64,000 bases of DNA from Mayfieldus sp038317345 (GTDB taxonomy: Bacteria; Actinomycetota; Thermoleophilia; Solirubrobacterales; 70-9). Positions 8,025 through 15,653 of this stretch are shown in pieces. The position numbers and the translations under genes were made by a program. The stretch's first letter is position 1. Each line of letters begins with the position of its first letter. The DNA lies in assembly GCA_038317345.1 (NCBI GenBank), contig JBBQBH010000008.1, forward strand, positions 1-64,000. The letters are read 5' to 3'. Under the pieces are notes generated by a model. It searched no databases. It saw only the letters and a program-made list of their open reading frames with translations, and was not told the DNA's origin.

Positions 8025-8912
8025 ATGAGCAGCACGCCGGATCGAGCCGAACAACCGTCCGCGAATGAGGAGCGTGTACCGGCTCCCGAGGCGGCTGGGC
8101 CAGCCCGCAAACCCCCGGCGGAGGCGGTCGCGGAGGCGCGGGTACGCGTCCCGACGCGCGGCAACCGCAAGCTCGAGGCCTTCCTGGAAGCGGTCAACGG
8201 CGACGACCAGGTGCGGGCCTGGTGGTACATGGCCCAGGTCCAATCCGAGCGCCTTGGCATGTCGGATCACTCCTGGGTTCACGTCCAGATCGTGCTCAAC
8301 GTGTCGTTGCGCCTGCTGCGGCTGCTCGCCAAGGCCGGGGTCGAGCCGGCGATGGTCAGCGATCACGGGATGGGCCAGCGCGACGCTGAGGTGGTGGTGG
8401 CGGCGGGGTCGCTGTTTCACGACGTCGGAATGTCGATCCACCGCGCCGACCACGAGGCCTACAGCCTCTTCCTCGCCCAGGGAGCGCTGCAGCGGCTGCT
8501 CGACGGCGTCTACAAGGAGCCGGCGCGCAGTGTCGTGATCGCCGAGGCGCTGCACGCGATCATCGGCCACCGGCGGCGCGGCGAGCCGTACACGGTCGAG
8601 GCCGGCGTGGTCCGGGTCGGCGACGGGCTCGACCTGGCCCAGGGTCGGTCCCGGCTGCCGATCGAGGCCGGCCAGGAGGGCATCCACTCGATCTCCGCCG
8701 CCGCGATCGACGAGGTGCGCATCTCGGCCGGAGAGGAGCGCCCGGTGCGGGTCGAGATCGAGATGAACAACTCGGCCGGCATCTTCCAGGTCGACGACCT
8801 GTTGGCGACCAAGCTGCGGGGCACGCCCCTGGAGGGGCAGGTCGAGGTGATCGCCGAGGTGAAGGGAGAGAGCGAGAAGCGGCTGCTGAGCGGGTTCAGG
8901 TTGCCTAGCTGA
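8025..8912 (+). CDS. HD-domain phosphohydrolase
   Basis: A 295-residue cytoplasmic protein with a disordered Pro/Ala-rich first 45 residues. The HD metal-binding set is visible as DHSWVHVQIV, then GSLFHDVGMSIHR and ALHAIIGHRRRGE. The following GVVRVGDGLDLAQGRSRLPI is typical of HD proteins with a regulatory C-terminal half. The substrate is unknown; nucleotide or phosphate-ester hydrolysis is inferred from the fold. Its end overlaps the convergent small membrane gene by eight bases. Confidence 0.82.
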   Translation: MSSTPDRAEQPSANEERVPAPEAAGPARKPPAEAVAEARVRVPTRGNRKLEAFLEAVNGDDQVRAWWYMAQVQSERLGMSDHSWVHVQIVLNVSLRLLRLLAKAGVEPAMVSDHGMGQRDAEVVVAAGSLFHDVGMSIHRADHEAYSLFLAQGALQRLLDGVYKEPARSVVIAEALHAIIGHRRRGEPYTVEAGVVRVGDGLDLAQGRSRLPIEAGQEGIHSISAAAIDEVRISAGEERPVRVEIEMNNSAGIFQVDDLLATKLRGTPLEGQVEVIAEVKGESEKRLLSGFRLPS

Positions 8913-9150
8913 GGCGCTCGAGGTCGTACCGCCGGCGATCCTTGCGGGCTTCGAGCTTGCCCTGGATGATCGAGAGCGTAATCACCAGGATCGGGAAGAA
9001 GGCGATCACGCCGAAGCAGACGAGCGTGATCGTCTTGTCGCCGACCCGTCCGGCGAGTCCGACCCCGTCGGCCGCCATCGCGGTGGGCGCGAGCGCCAGA
9101 AGCAGGGCCGTCAGCCCCGCGAGGACGGCGATCAGGCGCAGCGACCTCAC
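8905..9150 (-). CDS. Small membrane protein of unknown function
   Basis: An 81-residue protein that I do not recognise. It has a signal-like N-terminus (LRLIAVLAGLTALLLALAP, cleavage near AMA), a second hydrophobic helix (ITLVCFGVIAFFPILVITLS) and a charged tail (LEARKDRRRYDLERLS) that should face the cytoplasm. The GTG at 9150 is used because it begins the signal peptide. Confidence 0.6.
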   Translation of the reverse strand: MRSLRLIAVLAGLTALLLALAPTAMAADGVGLAGRVGDKTITLVCFGVIAFFPILVITLSIIQGKLEARKDRRRYDLERLS

Positions 9151-9206
9151 GTATCGAACTCTAACGAACGGCCGGTTCGCCAATCGTCTCAGCGGAGAGT
9201 TCGCGC

Positions 9207-9803
9207 TCAAGCGGCCTTGGTGCGTGAAAAGCGACTGAGGACCCAATCCCAGACCTCGCCGGCACGGCGGGCGACGGCCTCGAGCAAGCTCCGGATGGGG
9301 GGGACCAGGTAGAGGGCGCTGGCGACCGCGATTCCGAGCAGCGCCCCACCCAGGACGTCGCCGGGATAGTGGGTCCCGACGTAGACGCGCGCGAAGGCAA
9401 CGATCGCGGCCAGAACGAGGAAGATCGCGCCAAATGTTCGGTCGTATAGCCAGATGCCGAAGGCGAGGGCGAACGCGCCGGTGGCGTGGTCGCTTGGGAA
9501 TGACGGATCATGGGACTGCGATATCAGCAGGTGGGCATGCGCCGGATGCGCAAGGAACGGTCGGGTGCGATCGACGAGGTGCCCGATCGGCTGGCTGATC
9601 AACAGCGCCAGCCCGGCGGAGGCGGTGGCCAACACCGCGCCACTGCGGCGCTCCCAGCGGAGCCGCGGCCACGGTATGAGGAATGTCAACGCCACCAGTG
9701 CGACCAACACGACCACCATGTCGGTGGCGAAGAACTTGACCACAGAGTCGGCGAAGGAGTTTCCGCTCAGCCCATTGATCGCCTTGAACAGGTCGTAATC
9801 CAC
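9207..9803 (-). CDS. PAP2-family phosphatase (undecaprenyl-diphosphatase-like)
   Basis: A 198-residue integral membrane phosphatase with about five hydrophobic helices. The three PAP2 motifs are seen as HLVDRTRPFLAHP, PSFPSDHATGAF and AFARVYVGTHYPGDVLGG; the two histidines and the arginine form the active site outside the membrane. Recycling of undecaprenyl pyrophosphate (BcrC-like) is the most likely role, but a phosphatidate phosphatase cannot be excluded. GTG 9803 is chosen to begin at VDYDLFKAINGL. Confidence 0.85.
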   Translation of the reverse strand: MDYDLFKAINGLSGNSFADSVVKFFATDMVVVLVALVALTFLIPWPRLRWERRSGAVLATASAGLALLISQPIGHLVDRTRPFLAHPAHAHLLISQSHDPSFPSDHATGAFALAFGIWLYDRTFGAIFLVLAAIVAFARVYVGTHYPGDVLGGALLGIAVASALYLVPPIRSLLEAVARRAGEVWDWVLSRFSRTKAA

Positions 9804-9852
9804 CTCGGCAGGGTACCCGTCGTGCTGGCTCTCTCTAGATCGCCCCGGGAAA

Positions 9853-9858
9853 TACGCT
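9853..9858 (+). promoter_or_regulatory. -10 element (TACGCT), leaderless-type
   Basis: TACGCT ends seven bases before the ATG at 9866. It lies in the divergent gap with the PAP2 gene. Confidence 0.4.
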
Positions 9859-9865
9859 GTTCGCA

Positions 9866-10780
9866 ATGGCGGCGGCGGTAGAGGAGCGGTTCGTCGAGAC
9901 GCCGTCGGCGCGGGTGCGCGTGCTCGAGCGCCCCGGCGAGCGCGACCCGGTCCTATTCCTGCACGGCATCACAAGTTCCGCGCGCACCTGGGGGCCGTTC
10001 CTGAGCGCCCTCCCGGAGGGCGTGGGTGGAGTCGCATTCGACCTGCTCGGCAATGGCTACACCGAGCTGCACGGCCCACGACGGCCGCTGACCTACGAGG
10101 ACCTCGCACGTCAGCTGGTCGAGGTCGCCGACGAGCTGGGCATCAATCGCTTCGCCGGCGTCGGCCACTCGATGGGGTGCGCGCCGTTGCTGCGAGTCGC
10201 GTGGCAACGACCCGATCGGCTGCGCGGACTGCTGCTCGAATCGCCCACCGCGTTGGGGCGCCCGAAGCTCGCGCCCCCGATGCGCCTGGCGCGCTTTGGT
10301 CCCACACGGCGCTTGCTGGAGTGGACCGCAACGCCGCGCCTGTTCCGCGCCCAGGCTCGAAAGGCCCTGCGGGAGTTCGCCGGCCGGGATGTGGACGACG
10401 AGACGCTGGAGCGCGAGGCCGGTCACGCGATCGCCGACCCGCGCAAGCAGGTTCGGGGCTTCGTCGACCTGATCGGCCACAGTGACCCCCGCGCTCCCGC
10501 CACTGACGTCGATCGTTACGAGCGCATCGCCTGCCCGGTCTGGATCCTGCGCGGCTCCGAGGACCACGACTGGATGCCTGAGTCCCACGAGGACCGCTTC
10601 CGGGATCTGATCCCCGCCGCTCGGATCACTCGCTGGGAGGGGATCGGCCACGCCCCACACATCCAGGCGCCGGACCGCTTCACCGAGCTGCTGAGCGAGT
10701 TCGTTGCGGCCACAAAGGAGAGCGCGCGGCCCGGGGCAGGGAGTGGGCCGCGCGCATCCGATGAGAGAGGAATCTCGTGA
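9866..10780 (+). CDS. Alpha/beta hydrolase
   Basis: A 304-residue hydrolase. Visible elements are the HG oxyanion segment VLFLHGITSSARTWGPF, the nucleophile elbow GVGHSMGCAPLL, an acidic residue region at WILRGSEDHDWMPE and the catalytic His in WEGIGHAPHIQAP. The lid region (about 135-190) is Arg-rich. The substrate cannot be told from sequence. Confidence 0.85.
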   Translation: MAAAVEERFVETPSARVRVLERPGERDPVLFLHGITSSARTWGPFLSALPEGVGGVAFDLLGNGYTELHGPRRPLTYEDLARQLVEVADELGINRFAGVGHSMGCAPLLRVAWQRPDRLRGLLLESPTALGRPKLAPPMRLARFGPTRRLLEWTATPRLFRAQARKALREFAGRDVDDETLEREAGHAIADPRKQVRGFVDLIGHSDPRAPATDVDRYERIACPVWILRGSEDHDWMPESHEDRFRDLIPAARITRWEGIGHAPHIQAPDRFTELLSEFVAATKESARPGAGSGPRASDERGIS

Positions 10781-10975
10781 ATCGCCGCCATTGTGCAGTT
10801 GCATACGCGGCCGATGTGAAATTCCCGAGAAGCTGAGCTGTAAGAGTTCGGCCGGAAACTCCCAATAACCGTGTGAAAGACCGGTTAACGCAGGGGTTTT
10901 CGGGGTGTTGCCGCAGGCGGGACCCCTACAATCATGCCGACTTGAGGCCCAGCGCTCGTCCAACGGCCCGCTGAC

Positions 10976-11767
10976 ATGACCACACAGCCACAGACGAATC
11001 GGCTCGCGGTGATCGACACCGATAGCGGTTTCATCAAGGTGCTCGCGAAGCGCCTCGAGGTCGCCGGCTGGAACCATCGCGTTCTCTCGACGCCGGTTTC
11101 GCCGGACGAGCTGGTGGCGATGAAGCTGAACGCCGTCGTGATCGACATGGCGGTTCTGGGCCCCGAAGCCTGGGACTACCTGGAGCGGATCTGCGGGATG
11201 CTCCCGGAGCTTGGCGTCGTCGTCTGCACAGGGCAGTCGACGGTCGCCCAGCGGGTGCGGGCGTTGCGGCTTGGCGCCGACGACTGGGTCGGGAAGCCAT
11301 GTCATCCGGAGGAGGTGATCGCCCGCCTCGAGGCTGTGGTGCGCCGCCGGCGCCGCAGCCGGGTGCGGTCCGACGTGGGACCTTTGATCGCAGGCGAGCT
11401 GGAGATTCGCCCGGACCAATTTCAGGCGTTCGTCAGCGGCCGCAGCCTCGAGTTGACCCGGCGCGAGTTCGAGCTCCTGCACCTGCTCGCGGAGGCAAAG
11501 GACAACGTGCTGGAGAGGGAAGCGATCTACCAGCGGGTTTGGGGCTACTCGATGGCCCACGGCGATCGCTCCGTCGACGTCTTCGTGCGCAAGCTGCGCC
11601 AGAAGCTCGAGCGCGGCTCGTCGAGCTGGCGCTACATTCACACGCACTTCGGGATCGGCTACCGCTTCGACCCCGAGATGTTGGTGGAGGTCGGCGAACC
11701 GGGCCCGGAGGAGAACGCGGTGCATCCGGAGGAGGCGGCGACACCCTCGGCCGGGCCGGCCGTCTGA
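10976..11767 (+). CDS. OmpR/PhoB-family response regulator
   Basis: A 263-residue regulator. The receiver domain (1-125) keeps Asp14 and Asp16 of the acidic pocket, the phospho-acceptor Asp57 in AVVIDMAVLG and the conserved Lys in DDWVGKPCHPEE. The winged-helix domain (about 140-235) shows LELTRREFELLHLLAEAK, DRSVDVFVRKLRQKLE and THFGIGYRF. A 28-residue acidic tail follows. Its position before the pst genes and three Pho-box-like arrays makes a PhoB/PhoP role likely. No sensor kinase is adjacent. Two weak 11-bp-spaced half-sites (TAACC, TCACA, on the minus strand near 10872-10888) lie upstream. Confidence 0.88.
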   Translation: MTTQPQTNRLAVIDTDSGFIKVLAKRLEVAGWNHRVLSTPVSPDELVAMKLNAVVIDMAVLGPEAWDYLERICGMLPELGVVVCTGQSTVAQRVRALRLGADDWVGKPCHPEEVIARLEAVVRRRRRSRVRSDVGPLIAGELEIRPDQFQAFVSGRSLELTRREFELLHLLAEAKDNVLEREAIYQRVWGYSMAHGDRSVDVFVRKLRQKLERGSSSWRYIHTHFGIGYRFDPEMLVEVGEPGPEENAVHPEEAATPSAGPAV

Positions 11768-11772
11768 CGCTT

Positions 11773-11810
11773 TTAGCGACGCTTTACAGCACGAATACAA
11801 AGCCGTAAGG
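11773..11810 (+). promoter_or_regulatory. Pho-box-like array 1 (four 11-bp direct repeats)
   Basis: TTAGC (11773), TTACA (11784), ATACA (11795) and TAAGG (11806) recur at exactly 11-base spacing, the arrangement bound by PhoB/PhoP dimers. The array ends about ten bases before the -10 element TAGGCT (11820-11825), as for an activator that replaces the -35 contact. Confidence 0.6.
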
Positions 11811-11819
11811 CGAAGCTCC

Positions 11820-11825
11820 TAGGCT
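11820..11825 (+). promoter_or_regulatory. -10 element (TAGGCT), leaderless-type
   Basis: TAGGCT ends seven bases before ATG 11833 and follows Pho-box-like array 1. Confidence 0.45.
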
Positions 11826-11832
11826 CGAACGG

Positions 11833-12042
11833 ATGATCGAGCGGGCGATTCGACAGGCGATGCGGTGGCTGGGGACTCGGGCCGAAGCGATGGGCACCTG
11901 CGCCGTTTGCGGCGCATCGATCAAGTCGCGCCAGGATCGCGTTCGTGCCTGGCACGGCAAGTACGCGCACAGCAGCTGCGCCTCCTACCGCCGCCGAGAT
12001 CGGGATTCACAACGCGTTCACGACTCGTTTACAGCGGCGTAA
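11833..12042 (+). CDS. Small CxxC zinc-ribbon-like protein
   Basis: A 69-residue protein with an amphipathic N-terminus and GTCAVCGASIKSRQDRVR, followed by WHGKYAHSSCASY. One CxxC plus a later His/Cys could bind a metal. The function is unknown. Its place between two PhoB-like regulators and behind a Pho-box-like array suggests phosphate-starvation expression. Array 2 lies inside its 3' end, so its last codons are also operator sequence. Confidence 0.6.
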   Translation: MIERAIRQAMRWLGTRAEAMGTCAVCGASIKSRQDRVRAWHGKYAHSSCASYRRRDRDSQRVHDSFTAA

Positions 12043-12044
12043 CC
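12007..12044 (+). promoter_or_regulatory. Pho-box-like array 2 (four 11-bp direct repeats)
   Basis: TCACA (12007), TCACG (12018), TTACA (12029) and TAACC (12040) lie at exactly 11-base spacing, 35 bases upstream of the receiver-less regulator gene and overlapping the end of the preceding gene. Confidence 0.6.
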
Positions 12045-12078
12045 GGGCGCCGGCGCCGGGCGTCGATGCTCCCCGTGC

Positions 12079-12411
12079 ATGTACGAGGACAAGGGCCGCA
12101 CCCAGCGCTACCGGGCGGGCAGGTTGGAGATCCGCCCCGATGAGCACGCTGCCCTTGTCGACGGTCGCCCGCTGAGCTTGACGCTGCGAGAGCTGCAGCT
12201 GCTCACCGAGCTGGCCTCCCACGCGGAGCGGATCATGAGCCGCGAGGAGCTTTACGAGGCGGTCTGGGGACGCCCGCCGCGGCGCTCGGACCGTTCCTTG
12301 GACGTTTACGTGAGCCGGCTGCGGTCGAAGCTGGGAGATGCGCTTCCGGAGTTGACGCTGATCCACACGCACACCGGGATCGGCTATCGGTTCTCGCCCG
12401 ACGGCGCCTAG
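12079..12411 (+). CDS. Receiver-less OmpR/PhoB-type winged-helix regulator
   Basis: A 110-residue protein that is only the DNA-binding domain of a PhoB-like regulator. It shows GRLEIRPDEHAALVDG, LSLTLRELQLLTELASHAE, SDRSLDVYVSRLRSKLG and HTHTGIGYRFSPDG. No receiver domain is present in this or any other upstream frame. It is related to the C-terminal half of the regulator at 10976, so a partial duplication is plausible. It could compete for the same boxes or activate constitutively. It is itself behind Pho-box-like array 2. Confidence 0.85.
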   Translation: MYEDKGRTQRYRAGRLEIRPDEHAALVDGRPLSLTLRELQLLTELASHAERIMSREELYEAVWGRPPRRSDRSLDVYVSRLRSKLGDALPELTLIHTHTGIGYRFSPDGA

Positions 12412-12448
12412 ACGCATGTGAGGGCCGCAGGCGCCGCAATTGTCCCTT

Positions 12449-12486
12449 TCACATCCTTTTTACAACGCCGCTACAGCCGCGTAACA
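12449..12486 (+). promoter_or_regulatory. Pho-box-like array 3 (four 11-bp direct repeats)
   Basis: TCACA (12449), TTACA (12460), CTACA (12471) and TAACA (12482) repeat every 11 bases, 69 bases upstream of pstS. This is the clearest of the three arrays. Confidence 0.7.
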
Positions 12487-12554
12487 AGCTGCCCTGGCGT
12501 CGCTGAGAGGCTGGCGCGGCAAAGGCCAAGTCGGTTCAAATAAAGGAGAACTAC

Positions 12555-13604
12555 GTGACCAAGAAACTGCTCAGCGTCATCGCACTTGCGCTGACCCTCT
12601 CAATCGCTGTCGCCGCGTGCGGCAGCAGTTCGAGCGATAACTCCAGTTCAACGGGCTCCTCGTCCGGCCCGCTGGTTGGCGCCGGCAGCACCCTGGTCGC
12701 ACCGCTGGTCTCGAAATGGCAGCCCGACTTCTCAGACAAGTCCGGGATCACGGTCACATACGGCGCGATCGGCAGCGGCGGCGGGATCGACTCAATCACG
12801 AATCGAACGGTCGACTTCGGCGCCAGCGACGCGCCGTTGACGTCCGACCAGTTCAACGCTGCCAAGGGCGTCGAGCAGATTCCCTGGGCGCTGAGCGGAA
12901 CCGTGCCTTCGTACAACATCAGTGGCGTTTCGGATCACCTGAAGCTGAGCGGCCCGGTTCTGGCCGACATCTTCCTCGGCAAGATCACGACATGGAACGA
13001 TCCGGCGATCGCCAAGTTGAACTCCGGCGTGAGCCTGCCCTCGACCAAGATCACCCCGGTCTACCGCAGCGACGGCAGTGGTGACACCTACGCGTTCACC
13101 AACTACCTGTCGAGCGTAAGCCCGGAGTTCAAGTCGAAGGTCGGGGTCTCGACCCAGGTCAAGTTCCCGACCGGGACCGGCGCCGAGAAGAACGACGGCG
13201 TCGCGGCTGCGATATCGCAGACCGACGGCTCGATCGGCTACCTCGGCCTGGCGTACGTGCTGTCCAACAGTCTCAACAGCGCGGAGGTCCAGAACTCGGC
13301 CGGGAACTTCCCGGTGCCGGGTGTCGACAGCGTCAAGGCCGCGGCGGCGGCGGTCAGCAAGATCCAGAGCGACAACTCGATCCCGCTGATCAACCTGCCG
13401 GCCTCGGCCAAGGACGCCTATCCGATCTCCACCTACACGTACATCATCGTGCCGTTGAAGTCGGATAAGGCCGATGAGCTGAAGAAGTTCATCACCTACG
13501 CGATCGGACCGGGACAGGCGTTTGGTCCCGATCTCGACTTCGCCCCGCTTCCCTCCCAGGTCGTGGCGGCGGACAAGAAGGCGATCACGAAGATCGGTAG
13601 CTAG
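12555..13604 (+). CDS. pstS: Phosphate ABC transporter substrate-binding lipoprotein PstS
   Basis: A 349-residue phosphate-binding protein anchored outside the membrane. The lipobox is VAAC (IALALTLSIAVAACGSSSS), followed by a Ser/Asn-rich linker. Ligand-binding segments are LVGAGSTLVAPL, GIGSGGGIDSITNRTVDFGA-type sequence near residues 75-95, and the signature VYRSDGSGDTYAFTNYL. The GTG start has AAAGGAG nine bases upstream. It heads pstSCAB-phoU behind Pho-box-like array 3. Confidence 0.95.
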   Translation: MTKKLLSVIALALTLSIAVAACGSSSSDNSSSTGSSSGPLVGAGSTLVAPLVSKWQPDFSDKSGITVTYGAIGSGGGIDSITNRTVDFGASDAPLTSDQFNAAKGVEQIPWALSGTVPSYNISGVSDHLKLSGPVLADIFLGKITTWNDPAIAKLNSGVSLPSTKITPVYRSDGSGDTYAFTNYLSSVSPEFKSKVGVSTQVKFPTGTGAEKNDGVAAAISQTDGSIGYLGLAYVLSNSLNSAEVQNSAGNFPVPGVDSVKAAAAAVSKIQSDNSIPLINLPASAKDAYPISTYTYIIVPLKSDKADELKKFITYAIGPGQAFGPDLDFAPLPSQVVAADKKAITKIGS

Positions 13605-13619
13605 GTTGCGGATGGCTTT

Positions 13620-13651
13620 GGGACCCGGGGGCGACCCGCCCCCCGGGTCCC
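13620..13651 (+). terminator. Perfect 12-bp stem-loop between pstS and pstC
   Basis: GGGACCCGGGGG pairs with CCCCCGGGTCCC around an 8-base loop, 15 bases after the pstS stop. There is no T-run. It likely attenuates readthrough or protects the pstS message, so that the binding protein outnumbers the permease. Confidence 0.6.
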
Positions 13652-13684
13652 GGGCTCTCCTCGAGGCGGCAACCCTCACCGCGA

Positions 13685-13705
13685 GCAACTAGCAACTAGC
13701 AACCA
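13685..13705 (+). repeat. Heptanucleotide tandem repeat (3 units)
   Basis: Three 7-base units, GCAACTA, GCAACTA and GCAACCA, end four bases before the pstC ATG. They fill the place where a ribosome site would be. A close relative is at 42685-42705. Confidence 0.7.
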
Positions 13706-13709
13706 TTTG

Positions 13710-14726
13710 ATGGAAGCCACCAGCCTCCCCAGCGCCCAGCCGGCCGTCCTTAGGGGCAAACGCAACCTGGCCGACCGGATCGGGGACCCGCTGCTGAAGT
13801 GGCTTTCCGCCCTCGCGGCCCTGCTGGCCGTCGCGGTGATCGGGGGAATCATCTACGAGGTCTTCCACCTCGCCTGGCCGGCGATCACCAAGTTCGGCCT
13901 CGGATTCGTCACCACCAACGATTGGAACCCGGTCGCGAGCCGTTTCGGGGCAGCCTCCTTCCTCTACGGAACCGTGATCACGTCGGCGATCGCGGTTCTG
14001 ATCGCCGGCCCGCTCTCGATCGCGATCGCCATCTACCTGACCGAGCTCGCTCCCCGCGGCCTCGCACGCCCGGTGGCGACCCTGGTCGACATGCTTGCGG
14101 CGGTCCCGAGCGTGATCCTCGGCCTCTGGGGGATCCTCGTGCTCGGACCGTTCATGCACGACACGATCGAGCCGGCGCTGAAGAGCGTGCTCGGATTCAT
14201 CCCTCTGTTCAGCGGCGACCCTTCGGCCTTCGGCATTCTGACCGCCGCCTTCATCCTCACGATCATGGCGACGCCGATCATCACCAGCGTCACGCGGGAG
14301 GTATTCGAGACGGTGCCCGGCGAGCTCAAGGAAGGCGCCTACGCCATCGGGGCCACCCGCTGGGAGATGGTCCGGCACGTGGTGCTTCCATATTCGCGGG
14401 CAGGGATCATCGGCGCGGTGATCCTCGGTCTCAGCAGGGCGATCGGCGAGGCGATCGCGGTTGCCCAGGTAATCGGCGGGGCCACAGGGATTCACGTCTC
14501 CCTGTTCCACACCGGCGACACGCTGGCGGCACGGATCGCCTCCCAGTACCAGGGAGCTCCGGATGCGCTTCAGAAGGCATCGCTGGCATACCTTGGCGTG
14601 ATCCTCCTGGTCTTCGCGATCGCCGCTAACGTGATCGCCCGGATCATCGTCCAGCGCGGTGGGCTGAAGGACGTCGCACCGGCGCCCGACATCGAGGCCG
14701 GCGCGACCGAGGCGCAGGCGCTGTGA
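13710..14726 (+). CDS. pstC: Phosphate ABC transporter permease PstC
   Basis: A 338-residue inner-membrane permease with six predicted helices and an N-terminal cytoplasmic tail. The ABC-interaction (EAA) loop is visible as GELKEGAYAIGATRWEMVRH, with LSRAIGEAIAVAQVIGG after it. The ATG at 13710 is used; TTG 13707 is adjacent. No clear ribosome site exists because heptamer repeats precede it. The stop overlaps the pstA start (GTGA). Confidence 0.93.
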   Translation: MEATSLPSAQPAVLRGKRNLADRIGDPLLKWLSALAALLAVAVIGGIIYEVFHLAWPAITKFGLGFVTTNDWNPVASRFGAASFLYGTVITSAIAVLIAGPLSIAIAIYLTELAPRGLARPVATLVDMLAAVPSVILGLWGILVLGPFMHDTIEPALKSVLGFIPLFSGDPSAFGILTAAFILTIMATPIITSVTREVFETVPGELKEGAYAIGATRWEMVRHVVLPYSRAGIIGAVILGLSRAIGEAIAVAQVIGGATGIHVSLFHTGDTLAARIASQYQGAPDALQKASLAYLGVILLVFAIAANVIARIIVQRGGLKDVAPAPDIEAGATEAQAL

Positions 14727-15613
14727 GCGCGACCCCCCCAACTCACCCACTGTTTGCTGCGAGGGGAAACCTGCGCCGCCGCAGGCGTGTCAATCGGGTC
14801 GTCGAGATCTCATCGACCGTCGCCGCCCTTCTCGCAGTTGCGGTACTGCTGATTGTCGTTTTTTCCGTCTTTAGGAAGGGGGTAGGGGCACTCAACCTCG
14901 GCTTCTTCACCAAGTCCACGCCGCTCTTCGGCGCCAGCGGGGGAGGGATCGCCAACGCGATAGTGGGGACCGGGATCATGGTCGGGCTGGCCACTCTGAT
15001 GGCCGTGCCGATCGGTCTGCTCGTCGCGATCTACACCAGCGAGTTCGCGGAGCAGCGAGTCGCCCACGTGGTTCGGTTCGCGCTCGACATCCTCAACGGG
15101 GTGCCGACGATCATTACCGGGATCTTCGTCGTCGGCCTGATCGTCATCCCCCAGGGCCACGGGAGTGGCACAGCGGGAGCGGTGGCGCTGGCGATCATCA
15201 TGCTGCCGATCGTCGCCCGCACCGCGCAGGAGGTGCTGGCGCTCGTCCCCGAGACTCTCAAGGAAGCGGCCTACGCGCTCGGAGTGACGCGCTGGCGGAC
15301 GACCCTGCGAGTGACGCTGCCAACCGCGGCAGGGGGACTGCTGACCGGTTCGCTGCTTGCGATCGCGCGGGTGGCGGGGGAGACGGCACCGCTGATATTG
15401 ACGTCGTTTCTCTTCGCTCCGGGCGTCATCACCGATCCCTCCCAGGGGCTGGCATCGATCCCGCTGTTCATCTTCCAGTCATCTGAGTCACCCAGCCCCG
15501 AGAGCCACACCCAGGCTTGGGCCGCAGCGTTGGTCCTGATCGCCTTCGTCCTCGTCCTCAACGTCATCGCGCGCGCCTTCTACGCGCGCTCGCGCCAGAG
15601 GCTCGAAGGATGA
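14723..15613 (+). CDS. pstA: Phosphate ABC transporter permease PstA
   Basis: A 296-residue membrane permease, partner of PstC. The EAA loop reads ETLKEAAYALGVTRWRTTLR, and ARVAGETAPLILTSFLF is the family's C-terminal helix signature. The GTG start overlaps the pstC stop. Confidence 0.93.
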   Translation: MSATPPTHPLFAARGNLRRRRRVNRVVEISSTVAALLAVAVLLIVVFSVFRKGVGALNLGFFTKSTPLFGASGGGIANAIVGTGIMVGLATLMAVPIGLLVAIYTSEFAEQRVAHVVRFALDILNGVPTIITGIFVVGLIVIPQGHGSGTAGAVALAIIMLPIVARTAQEVLALVPETLKEAAYALGVTRWRTTLRVTLPTAAGGLLTGSLLAIARVAGETAPLILTSFLFAPGVITDPSQGLASIPLFIFQSSESPSPESHTQAWAAALVLIAFVLVLNVIARAFYARSRQRLEG

Positions 15614-15653
15614 CCCTCGCCTACCCAGCTACCCGCTTCCAAGGAGCCCTACG

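Noticed and set aside
10860..10900. A fourth Pho box before the response regulator
   Set aside because: Only two half-sites (minus strand) keep the 11-base spacing; too weak to annotate as a site.
9953..11800. 615-codon minus-strand open frame across the hydrolase and regulator
   Set aside because: It spans two well-supported plus-strand genes and a gap, and shows no motifs; a composition artefact.
13689..14750. Minus-strand frame opposite pstC
   Set aside because: Asp/Arg-rich shadow; pstC motifs on the plus strand are decisive.
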